A DNA stretch of 64,000 bases from Jaminaea rosea (lineage: Eukaryota; Basidiomycota; Exobasidiomycetes; Microstromatales): contig NW_020289975.1 in NCBI RefSeq assembly GCF_003144245.1, positions 1,197,496 through 1,261,495 of the forward strand. Direction: 5' to 3'. The notes under the pieces are model-generated. The model saw only the letters and a list, made by a program, of their open reading frames with translations, did no database searches and was not told the DNA's origin. Every line of letters begins with the position of its first letter. The stretch's first letter is position 1. The position numbers and the translations under genes were made by a program. This document shows positions 18,550 through 28,297 of the stretch, one piece after another.

Positions 18550-20311
18550 GCTTTGAGATGCTAAGCCGCTTCACCTATCGCGTGTATATAGAAGTGCACT
18601 AGCTTGCCTTTAATCGTCATTCGTCATCAACATGCTGGTCTGACTTTCAATCACCCTGTCCCTTCCCGTTGTCTCCTGCCTCTCAACCTATCATGCTCTT
18701 GCAGGTCACGGATCTCTCCATCCTTATCGAGAGCGTCTCTTGGCGGCAGGATCGAATGCCTCAGGCCAATTAGCGCTTGACGACTCGGGCGAACAAGAGC
18801 CGGAAGACGCCCATCGTTGGACGGCCTGCCAATGCTATCTCGATTCAGATCCCTCTTTAGCGTCAAGATTGAGCAACTTCCCTCCCCTGGGCTGGACAGT
18901 GCAAGACGTGAGAGGCGGTGCGAATCACACTGTCGCACTGCTGCGGCGCGCGACTGGCTCTCTCAAGGGCAAGGAGACCGAGAAAGAGACGCAGATCTGG
19001 GTAAGCGGAGACGGGTCACTTGGTCAATTCGGCAAGCCTACTTGGGCCCCTTCCTCTAGTAGTGACAAAGGTACGACCGTATTCCGTCGCCTTGCTCCAG
19101 AAGACCTTCAGCCAGCATCTTCGACGAAAGAGGGTAAGCGCAAAGAGCCCAGCCGTATTGCAGCCACATGGAGCAATACGTTCGTTGCTCTATCTCCGCC
19201 ACCTGAGGAAAGCGAGGAAGACGATGAGCTCATCTGTCTCGGCGGTGAAGGTGACTTTGGGCAGCTCGGTCTACCTGCTTCAGTCGTCAGAGAGCGAGAG
19301 AAGGAGGCAGGGCCGCACATTGTTTCCCTGCGAGTGACCGAAGAACTGCGCGAGCAAGCTTGGAGGCAATGGGCCAAGACGACCAGTAGTACATCGGGAA
19401 CTGCAGCTCCGCAGCACCTACAGCGCTCGCCTCTTCGCATCCTTTCCATCGTCGGTGGGGTCAGACATGTGCTAGCTCTCGCCGTTTGGCAGGAGAAGGC
19501 CCATCAGGCTGCAGAGGAGGGACCACGAGTCGCCGCCTTGTTCGGCTGGGGTGCGTCGCGACATGGACAGCTTGACGTCTCCTGCGACAGTGGGGATGTA
19601 AAAAAGCGCGAGAAGGTGCAGTGGGAGCCAGAGATACTGAAAGCCTGGCTGGTACCCATTGATCCTTCTGAGAATGGGTCAATGCCTATATTGGCGCCGG
19701 GAAGAGATCATACTGCTTTGTTGGTGCCGAAGGAGTGGGAGGCTCTTGCTCAGGATGGCGCTTCTACTTCACCTCACTTCCTGGCCTTCGGCTCTGATAA
19801 GGCTGGCCAGCTCGACGTTGCCTCCGCCACTGAAGCGGAACCGAGGAGCGTGGAGTGGGTCGGCTCGACGTGGAACTCAACCTTCGCCCTTGTCGACCCT
19901 GGCCAGGGCGAGCGTCGCCTGCTAGGAAGCGGCAAGGACGATAAGGGCCAACTCGGGCGCGGGCGAGCTGGTCTGCCGGGCGTCACAGCTGTACGCCTGC
20001 CGCCATTGAGTGACAGCCGCCAAATGAGCATCGTCTGCGGTTCAGAGCATCTCCTTGCACTTGTCAAGGCTGACGATGGAGACGAGGTGTGGGGGTGGGG
20101 GTGGAACGAGCATGGCAATCTTGCCCTGGACCCAGGGGAGGAGGGCGAGAAGGGCGAGATTCACGAGGCTGTGAGGATATGGCCGCCTTCAAGGGTGGAG
20201 CAGGAGCTGCTAGGCTTGAGCGGTGGTGACAGGGTGACGAGAGCATGGGCTGGATGCGCCACCAGCTTTGTCAGCGTTGTGGTTGAGGGGAGCGAGGGAG
20301 GAGCACGTTGA
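18529..20311 (+). CDS. RCC1-repeat (alpha-tubulin suppressor/ATS1-like) beta-propeller protein
   Basis: Modelled as exon 1 18529..18541 (ATG CAG CAG TCA G) and exon 2 18705..20311, joined across a 163-bp intron (GTGCGT...TTGCAG), giving 539 aa. Seven RCC1-type blades are visible, for example GSNASGQLAL, SGDGSLGQFG, GEGDFGQLGL, GWGASRHGQLDV, GSDKAGQLDV, GKDDKGQLGRG and GWGWNEHGNLAL, so it should form one seven-bladed propeller. RCC1-like proteins are Ran GEFs or adaptor scaffolds; yeast Ats1 is the closest named relative that comes to mind. The exon 18705..20311 has no in-frame ATG before the fifth blade, so translation must begin upstream of the intron. The only in-frame ATGs there are 18529 and 18451, both within exon 2 of the preceding oxidase frame, or the oxidase start itself. 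The start is therefore uncertain; the propeller is not. Confidence 0.75.
18585..18590 (+). promoter_or_regulatory. TATA-like word inside the intron joining the oxidase and RCC1 frames
   Basis: TATATA lies in the 163-bp intron upstream of the main RCC1 exon. It could be a promoter element, but a transcript starting downstream of it would meet only out-of-frame ATGs (18632, 18693) before the RCC1 reading frame, so it does not readily supply an RCC1 start. Confidence 0.2.
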
Positions 20312-20416
20312 CAATGATCATGGAATCACAGGAGGAAAATTGGCGTCGAATGATACAGGAAGAATCTGGGTCGTACCGGTAGCCATGCACTGCAAGCCCT
20401 CTACGTCGCGCCTCCA

Positions 20417-23400
20417 TCAGCCGCGCTGCCGTTCCGCCAACTCCATCATTTCCTCATCCTCGTCCCGCCCTCCCCTACCCAATTCAGCTCTCTCTTCCTC
20501 CTCTTCGTCCTCCTGCTCCTCTCCCTCTGCGCAGACCTCCCAAGCAGCCTCCACCTCCTCAGGACTCAATACCATCTCCAGCAGATCGCTACAAAGCTCT
20601 GCCACCCCTTGCAGCTCTCTCACGCAATCCTGCGGTAACCAGGGCGGTTCTTCCGCGAAGGCGAGGCGGGAGAGAGAGAGGACAAAGCAGTGTCGTATGC
20701 CATTGAGAAGGAGGTGCGATTCGTGAGAGTGGAGGTGGTCCATCAAGTGACTGTTGGTGCCTTCGTGGTCGCCGGAGGATGGGGAGGAGCTGTGCTCGGT
20801 TTCGTTTGACCTGGAAGGGGAGGCATAGAGGTAGAAGAGTAATCGAGTATCCACCACGAGCCTCTGGCAAATCTCCTCCGCCCTATTGTCCCTCGCAGAT
20901 ATCCCGTGCCCATCGTCGTTCCAAATCAGATTCGAGTCCGCGTAGATGCTCTGCACGAGCGCCGCCAGAACCGTCTTGCTTTCCCTCGCAAGCAGCAACG
21001 CATCATGATGAGTGATGATCAGCTGTGTCAGCAGCGTCGCGACTGCAACGTGCAGATCGTGTGCCTCGCTCGCCTTCTGCTTGGACTTGAGGTCCACGAG
21101 GTGCTTGCCTAGCAGCTCGAGCAGCGGAGTGCGCGATGAGGTGATGAGGGAGGGGAGGGACTGTAGGGCATCGTCGCAACGGCAAGCGATGAGCGTCTTC
21201 CACAGGTCGGGCTGGGGGCAGAGCTGTATCAGGAGCCGTACAAAGCGGCGCATGGTACTCGCAGGGCGAGCTGCGTCGAGAAAGGTAGGTATGAAGCCTG
21301 GAGCATCGAAAAGTTCCTTGAGATGACGGCCAGATTCCACGCCGAGGTAATATGCAAGGACTTCGACGAGGTCAAGCATGGAAACCAGCAAAGCGTCACG
21401 TTGTGCACCACCCATGTCCCACGGCTGCTTACGGGCGGCTTCGTCCTGCTCACGCTGCTGTTGCTTGGCTTTGCGCGATTGAGTAGCACCAGGCGCGACC
21501 GTTGCGGGTACGAGGGTCTCCGCATAGGGGCTGACCACTGAAATGGGGCTACTCAGGGCCAGAGGTAAGATGCGACAGGCCTTGCGCATGCTTTCGATCA
21601 GGCATGCATTGAGGCGGAGTGGGAGGGGCGCCGCTACCTGCGGCTGCGTCGAGGGTGAGGAGGCCTGTGCCGCGGTGAGCTCGTAGGGAAGGTCTCGCGA
21701 AACAAGGAAATTGACGAAGGCCGGATGAGAGATGCAGACTGCCGTCATGAGCGCCAGCGTATCTTGTAGTGCATCGATCTAAGCGAGAGAGCATTGGAAA
21801 GAGAAATATTAGTGACCATCGTTCATCCGTCTCTGCTCTTGCTCTCGCCCTACTCACCATGCAGAGTCGCAGATAGACAGCCATCAGCGTTCTCAGCGCG
21901 ACGGCCAAATCCTCGTAGAGGTCCTCCATTCCCTCGCTCGCGCTTTCCTCGCAATCCCAATAATCTGCCTCTGTCATTGCGACGAACGAAGCTTCGTCCT
22001 GCGGCAAAGGGTCCCCAGCACTTGTGTTGGTGAGGAAGGCAAAGCGACGCTCCCCATCACTCGAGCTCGCACTGTTTGTCACCGTCGTTAGCAGTAGCTC
22101 TGTAGCAGCGCGGTGGCGATCCTTGATGGCGTCAATCGCCCCGGTGGGCACTTGCGTGTCAAGCAGACGATGCAGCGTGGCGCAGTGGTCTGGCACCAGA
22201 TTGGGCAGGGGTACCGCGGCGCTCAAGTACCGCGAAGCGGGGAGGCTGAGCGGTGCAAGTGGTTGAGAAGAGCCATGCCCCAATAAGAGTGCAGCCAATC
22301 CGGTCCGCTTGCGCGAGAACCACGATATAGCCCAAAAATAGCGATTCTGTCTGCTTTGTGCGAGCTTGACGGACCATTCGGGCTGCTCAGGTCGAGTGTT
22401 GCTGCCATTCGCTGAATTGACCGCCGCTAGGTCCTCGCTGGTTGTGTCGCCATTGACCTGCACGTCAAGGTCACCCGACGGTGATCGATCCTCCTCTGCT
22501 CCCTCCTCCTTGCGTTGCTGTTGCTTCTTCGCCTTGCGCAGCTGCTTTGAGGCGCTGCTGGCGGTGGGAGTGTCCACGTCGACAAAGGAGTTGTCAAAGC
22601 CCGCAAATGCTCTTGGAGGAGGCTTGGGCGTCGCCTTCTTCGCCGACTTATCCCTTGGCAGCGATCCCTGCCGCGCAGCACGAGCCTTGCTCGAGGACGG
22701 ACTCATGTCGAAGTCGTCGCCTCTTTCCCGTCTTGCGCGACTCGGACTGCCTGTCGCGCTCCCAGACGTAGGAGGGGGCATCACCCCATTCCTCCTTTTG
22801 GTAGGCGTTGTGGGAGCGACTGGAGGGGGGATATACTGCTGCTGCGTCGCAGCCCCAAATGCCTGCGACGCCTCCCCCGCCAATCTCCTTGCCCTCCTCA
22901 CCGAAGCAGGCCAGACTGTTCTAGCCGTAGAGGTCTCTTGCGCAATTCGATCAAAAGCAGCCGTCGTCTCCAGTCGCTCCTTCTCGCGCGCAAAAGTTTT
23001 CTCCTGCTCCTCGAGCTTTCTTTGAAATTCCTGCTGCTGTCGCTGAGCAGTCAAGTGCAGCTCGGCGAGGTCACGCTCGGCTTTATCGTTACGTTGACGG
23101 ACCATCTTGATCTCGCCGTCCCGCTGGTACATGGCGTTTGTGCGCTGCTTGAGCTGGGAAAGGGCTTCTTGCAGCTTGCGCTCCATCTCTTCTTTCTCTC
23201 TGCGCATCTCGAGGATGGCTTCCGAGTCTGCGGGTGGCGGCAGTTGCTGCTGCTGCTGCTGAGCCGCATTGCTGCCGTTTTGCGCAGGCGGTCTTGACCC
23301 GGCTTCGACTGCGCCTGGCTTGCTTGGGGAACGAGTGGCCTGCTGCGAGAGCCTGACCATAGCTGCCTCCTCGACCTTGGACAACGCTTCCACGTCTCCA

Positions 23401-23993
23401 TCCCCCCAGTCATGCTCATCCGACCACGGATCATGTGGGACTGATTCTCCATGACCAGCTCCCAGCGCCGGTGGTCTGCCCGGTCCACGATGGCTGATGT
23501 GATAATCGTCTGGTCCTGGAGGGCGAGGCTGCTGCAGGCGCTGATTCAGTTGTTGCTGCGGTCGATGATCTTGTCTTGGTGGTGATTGGCGCGAGGGGAC
23601 TTGGACATAGCCACCCTCATCCGTCCACATGACCTCTGGCGTCTCCTCATCGTAGTCGTAGTGATCGACTGGTCGAGGAGGAAGAGGGACGGAACGAGGG
23701 CCAGAGGCTGCTCCTTGGCTGAAGGTCAACTTTTGCCGCTTATTCGAGGGAGCTGTATGCTGTTGATGATGATGGTAATCTTGTTGCTGCTGCTTGGCGG
23801 TTCTTTTGCGCTGAGTCGAAAGCAGGGGTGCGACTACCTGAGGACCACTCTGAGGGGCCGGCTGCGCCGACTGTGCTCGGACAACTTGGGTAGCCTGGAG
23901 CTCTGCTTGAGCCAGCGACGCCTCATCGAAGCCCTCGTCTCCGTAGAAAGCGTCGAACTCATCTTCATGCGTCGTGTCTGCTGCCGCTGCCAT
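20417..23993 (-). CDS. ATRIP/Rad26-type DNA-damage checkpoint protein (probable)
   Basis: Two exons, 23993..21858 and 21778..20417, joined in phase 0 (79-bp intron, GTGAGT...CTTAG), encode 1165 aa. The N-terminus is acidic and aromatic (EFDAFYGDEGFDEASLAQAE, residues 12-31), like the RPA-binding checkpoint recruitment motif of ATRIP. A long disordered basic stretch follows, then a strong coiled coil at about 255-345 containing RDGEIKMVRQRNDKAERDL, which resembles the conserved GEI-(V/I)-R patch of fungal Rad26/UvsD. The second half is helical and HEAT-like with no catalytic motif. ATRIP proteins dimerise through this coiled coil and bring the ATR/Mec1 kinase to RPA-coated ssDNA. Layout, length and motifs fit; the assignment rests on pattern memory, so moderate confidence. 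It starts 253 bp from a divergent F-box gene. Confidence 0.65.
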
Positions 23994-24246
23994 AATGGCA
24001 GGATGACATGCGAGCAAAGGAGGGCTGACGGGGACGAGCGGGGGTCCAGAGCAGAGAGGGAATGGAAATGAAGATGCAGCCAAAAGACACGGAAAGCGAG
24101 CGACGCGTCCTTGAGATGAGGCGGAACAGGCGCAGCAGGCGGAGGACAAAGTGGTGTGTGGAGACGACAGGGCCTGAGTTCGTGTTGGTTGGCCTGGCAG
24201 CTCCTCCTCCTAATCATCCTAACCATCGCCACCGCCAATCAGTGAG
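23994..24246. promoter_or_regulatory. Short divergent promoter (ATRIP-like / F-box)
   Basis: Only 253 bp separate the two opposing start codons, so the two genes probably share a bidirectional promoter. No specific element recognised. Confidence 0.4.
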
Positions 24247-26055
24247 ATGGCAGAGGAAGATGAGCACAAACCCGGTCTCCGCCTCGATCTATTGCCATGG
24301 GAGATCCTCACATCAATAGCCACCCACCTGCGTCCTCGCCCACATGCATCCATCTACCCTCACCCGCAGGCGACATCCATGGATCTCTCATCCGTCACGA
24401 TCCCTTCCAAGACGGCAATGAATGACCTCGTCTCCCTCGCCTTGACCTCACGTTCTTGCTACCTGGCTGCCCTTCCGCCTGTCTACTACGCACCTGCTCT
24501 GATCAGTAACAAGCAAGTGCGCCTTCTCGCCAACTCCTTAGCTCGCGACATCATTCCCAGAGGACCACCAGGACAGAACGAGGGCCTGGATCGAGATGTG
24601 CAAGCCCATCATCGGCTGCGACAGCCGCATCACTTGTTTCTGCCCAACGACGGCTTGATGATGGCAAACGATGACGCCTCGGATCAGACGGAGTGGGCAC
24701 CTTCGCTCAGGAACATCTTCAGGACGAGCTGCAGCCGACTGGACAGCGTGCTGCTGGGAGCCAGACCGGACGGTGCGATGCTGAGCGAGTTCTTCGATTC
24801 TGAAGTCGTTTCGAGGCCGAGAAGGGTGACGATTCTCAATTTGTGGGTAGGAACGCTGACCGGAGAATGCATCGAGCAAGTCGACTGAACTCTCCTTCCC
24901 TTGCACACTCGCAGCTACTCCTCCCCGCCCTTCTCGACATACTCTCTCCTGCCTCTCGCCCAATGCACTCACCTGCACCTCATTCAACTCATACCCCGTG
25001 ACCCCCTCATCAACTTCCTCTCTGGCCTCGCTCCCTCTTCATCCCCTCAGGCCCGCCATCACCCTCTTCGCACCCTCCGCCTCTCACAACTCCACTCCGA
25101 GTCACTCCTCGACTTTCCCGCCTACATAACCTGGCGTCGCGCCTCAGACGCTTGGAACGCTCTGACCACCTCGGAGCGACGGGCACGCACAAATGCTGGA
25201 GTCCCTCCACCGGCGCGACCGGCAAGAGTGCCAGCGAGACGGTTCGAGGCGCAGGAAACCTTGTATAGTCTGGCGACAGTTGCTGGGCCGAGGCTGAGGG
25301 ACTTTGGGTGTCTGATCATCGAGCTCGCTGAGTTGAGCAGATTGGCCGAGCCTGAGGACGCGCCGCTCCTTGGCGGTGGAGCTACGGCCATCGCCGTGGA
25401 TGCAACGACGGAAGCTGCTACTGGTGTGCTGCAGACAACGAATGGCACAATCGATGCTGCGGCGTCTGCGGAGAGTGAAGATGGCGAAAGTGCCAATGAG
25501 CAGCTAAGAAGAGAGGTGGCAGACGACGCCGAGAGAGCACGCACGGCTTCGCGAGACGCCTACTGGATCGAGACGAGAGCGGGCAGGGAGGCCTTGCGTG
25601 AGCTCTTTGAGGAGGCGAGGCGGGACGCTGTAGCCAAAGCTGGCACTGCTGCGGTCACCGTGGGCAACGGGCAAGAGGGAGAGACAGCAGCCTCGGCGGA
25701 GACGGAGACAGACACCGGCATGCCCTCGGTCGAAGTCCGCATCGTTGCTCCTCGCCCAGGAGGATGGAGCAGCGATGAGTGTCGACAGGACTTTGAGGCC
25801 CAAGTGCAGGCTTGCGATTTGCAGTCAAGGAAGCGGCCGTCAGGTGTAGGAGTAGAGGAGGACGACGGCACCTGCTACTCAGATCCGGACGTCTTCTGGC
25901 TGGCGGAGCATCGGCCCTGGCTAAGCTACCATGGTGCGTCGATGGAGGAGTGGGAGGGGAGAGGCGATACCGAAGGCGGCACTGGAAGGAATGCACGGCG
26001 TTGGTGGTGGACTGGCAGCCTGCCGAGGGTGAATGCCGGAGCGGGCACGAGATAA
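24247..26055 (+). CDS. F-box-like protein
   Basis: Exons 24247..24842 and 24915..26055 encode 578 aa. The 72-bp intron begins GTGGGT, has a CTGAC branch site near 24857 and ends CGCAG. I chose this donor because it is the only one restoring the frame, and it yields a smooth LNFYSSPPFSTYSLLPLAQ junction. Residues 13-75 (LDLLPWEILTSIATHL ... LVSLALTSRSCYLAALPPVYY) fit an F-box with a roughly 30-aa insertion. The rest resembles the loose leucine-rich body of fungal F-box proteins (CTHLHLIQLIPRD), then an acidic Ala/Glu-rich region. F-box proteins recruit substrates to SCF ubiquitin ligases through Skp1; the substrate is unknown. It converges with the exopolyphosphatase gene 92 bp away. Confidence 0.7.
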
Positions 26056-26147
26056 TGTGAGGAACAGCAAACCATCCAACTGTAAATTAGACGTGACCAC
26101 ACGCAATGCGAATGAGCCGAGCATGCCAACATTCCTCCGCTCACTTC

Positions 26148-27989
26148 TCATGAGCTGCCCTTAGACGCCGCCTTCTTCAGTGCGGCCATGATCGTCGGCA
26201 AGTACACCTTGCGGTTGGCCCTTGCGTTTCCCTGTTTCCACACTTGGGCCCGCACGATGTCGTTGGACCCATTTGTCGCTTCCAGCTTCCCACTCGTCCC
26301 ATCTATGCCAGACACGCGCTCCTTCTTGCCCGTTGAAGACAGCCGCGCTCCCTTCCAGGGCGTCTGTAGCTCCAGCTGGTTGTGGGTTGGGTCCTCCAAG
26401 TCTGACCGCACAGCATCGAAGAGGCTCCCCACCTCCTGCGCAGAGGTCTCACTGGAGGAACGCATAGCAAACACCAGCTCCCTCTTGTGCTTGTCGCTCT
26501 CCTCATCTCTGAAGCTCGTCCCGACCACCGCCACGTCCAACGCTTGATCTTCCATCCATTCTCGCAAGCTCGACCAGAAGCCTGCCCAAGCTTGCGCGCT
26601 CTCTTGCTCGCTGGACGTGCCCATTCCCTCGGCCCTATGCAACCACGTAGGGAGGCCAAGGTTTACTGACGAAAAGCCAGCCTTCAGGCCCTTCGAAGCA
26701 CCGCGGAGGTCATCCGCGCTGAGCGAGGAAGACTTGTAGTCTCTCTTGAGCAAATCGAGGCTGCTTAGATGGCGAATAGCCGCCTTGCTCGCCGACAAAA
26801 CGCTGGCCATCGCGGCAGTCTTGTCGCTCAGCTCCTGCTTGCCTTCATTGAAAGCAGACGTCTCAAACTCATCAGATGCCAGGAGCTCTTTGACCTCCTG
26901 AGGAGAGCTCTGCAGCAGTTTGCCCTGCAACTCCTTGGCCTTCTCCCGCGACTGAAGCGACGAGAAAGGCAACAAGGCCTCTACCGCGGCAAAGTCTGTT
27001 TCACTCGCCCTGCCCTTGGGTGGGGGCCGCATATTGTCCGTATCGATCAGCACGGTAGCTATGGCTAGGTCGGCCAGGCCCTGCGGCAGAGCTGCGGGGT
27101 CGGCCTTGATCTCCTTAGCAAAGAGCTCAATGATGATGCTCTGAGCGCTGCCTGTCGGGTTGGGATCTGAGCTGCCCTCTGGTTGGCGGAACACGCGCAG
27201 GCTGGCATCCTGATGCTGGGAGGCGTCGGCGTGATGGTCTACAAGGAGAAGAACACGACGTGACGCTTGGCTGGACGATCCGCTGGTCCATGGCAGCTCG
27301 AGCTGCGGGTGATCGACGAGGCCGAGAAAGGTGTTGTGTTCTGGGCTGAAGTTTGGCGATTTGGCCAGACTGAGATCGAGCCCTTTGGGCGGCGCATCTA
27401 CAAGATCAGAAAGGTACAAGATGTCCTGCTGATCGATGCCTGTCGCCGCGAGAATAGCCACATTCTCGGGTCTCAGATGGGCATCGCTGCGGTTCGTCTG
27501 GATCAATGGGGCATAGATAGCTTTTTCCGGTAGGGGCGAGGAGAGGGGCAAAGATAAGTGAGGGTAGGTGGAGAGGAGATAGGAAAGTGAGATGGCTGAT
27601 GTGAGTGAGTCAGCATCGCCGGCGCCGTTGCCCATGATCAGGACGAGCGGATTAGATGACGAGGACGGACCATCCTTCAGATGAGTGAGAGCCGACTGTC
27701 GTGCATTGCGCAGAAAGGCTCTCAAATCTCCTCGTGCTGAGGATGATGATGATGATGATGCTTGCGAACTCATCTTGGTGGTCGAGAAGCCTTTTGCTGA
27801 CCTGAACGACGTCGAAGATGCCCAAGGCGCGATCCTACTCAACGTCGGCGTCAAGACTGCGTGAAGGCGCAAGAAGCACAAGCTCGCTATGATGGCGACG
27901 GAGGTGACGAGGGCGATGCGGAGCGCACTTGCACGGCGATGACGATGGTGAAACGTTCTTCTCTGGCTGCGCGGAGGGAGAGGCGGCAT
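26148..27989 (-). CDS. PPX1: Exopolyphosphatase (DHH-family phosphoesterase)
   Basis: One exon encodes 613 aa from the first ATG (27989) or 541 aa from the second (27773). The DHH-family metal-binding motifs occur in order: GNGAGDADSLTSA (about 118), GLVDHPQLE (about 225) and LLLVDHHADAS (about 248), then the DHHA2-type C-terminal half. The known reaction is processive release of phosphate from inorganic polyphosphate. The first 72 residues hold a basic stretch, a hydrophobic segment (ALRIALVTSVAIIASLCFL) and FRSAKGFSTTK, consistent with a mitochondrial presequence or anchor. The first ATG has a poor context (T at -3) while the second has A at -3, which suggests leaky scanning giving two forms. 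A Ser run coded by a TCA/TCC repeat (near 27740-27765) follows the second start. Confidence 0.92.
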   Translation of the reverse strand: MPPLPPRSQRRTFHHRHRRASALRIALVTSVAIIASLCFLRLHAVLTPTLSRIAPWASSTSFRSAKGFSTTKMSSQASSSSSSSARGDLRAFLRNARQSALTHLKDGPSSSSNPLVLIMGNGAGDADSLTSAISLSYLLSTYPHLSLPLSSPLPEKAIYAPLIQTNRSDAHLRPENVAILAATGIDQQDILYLSDLVDAPPKGLDLSLAKSPNFSPEHNTFLGLVDHPQLELPWTSGSSSQASRRVLLLVDHHADASQHQDASLRVFRQPEGSSDPNPTGSAQSIIIELFAKEIKADPAALPQGLADLAIATVLIDTDNMRPPPKGRASETDFAAVEALLPFSSLQSREKAKELQGKLLQSSPQEVKELLASDEFETSAFNEGKQELSDKTAAMASVLSASKAAIRHLSSLDLLKRDYKSSSLSADDLRGASKGLKAGFSSVNLGLPTWLHRAEGMGTSSEQESAQAWAGFWSSLREWMEDQALDVAVVGTSFRDEESDKHKRELVFAMRSSSETSAQEVGSLFDAVRSDLEDPTHNQLELQTPWKGARLSSTGKKERVSGIDGTSGKLEATNGSNDIVRAQVWKQGNARANRKVYLPTIMAALKKAASKGSS

Positions 27990-28297
27990 TCAAGGTCTCC
28001 GCAGAGAGGGGCGAAGAAAAGGCTCAAGGAGGGATGGAGTGGAAGAAGGCGGAGAAACATCGACGTCCGTGCAGATCCATCGACACCGTCGCAGCACAAG
28101 TCAAGCGAGTCCAACAGAGACGGGCCGGCCCTCTCACGTCCTTCACGCCAAACTCGCTCGATGTTCCTACTGGTATTTGTTGGATCTAGGAACGGCACAA
28201 CAGTGAAGAGAATGGATAAAGATGAGTTGAAGTCGAATCGATCGTACCACGTCCAGAGCCTCTTGAGTCCATTCTTTCCGTCTCGTTTGGCACCGCC
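27990..28297. other. Spacer between the exopolyphosphatase start and the CLASP_N gene end
   Basis: 308 bp between two minus-strand genes. It must hold the exopolyphosphatase promoter and the 3' UTR of the CLASP_N gene. Nothing else seen. Confidence 0.4.
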
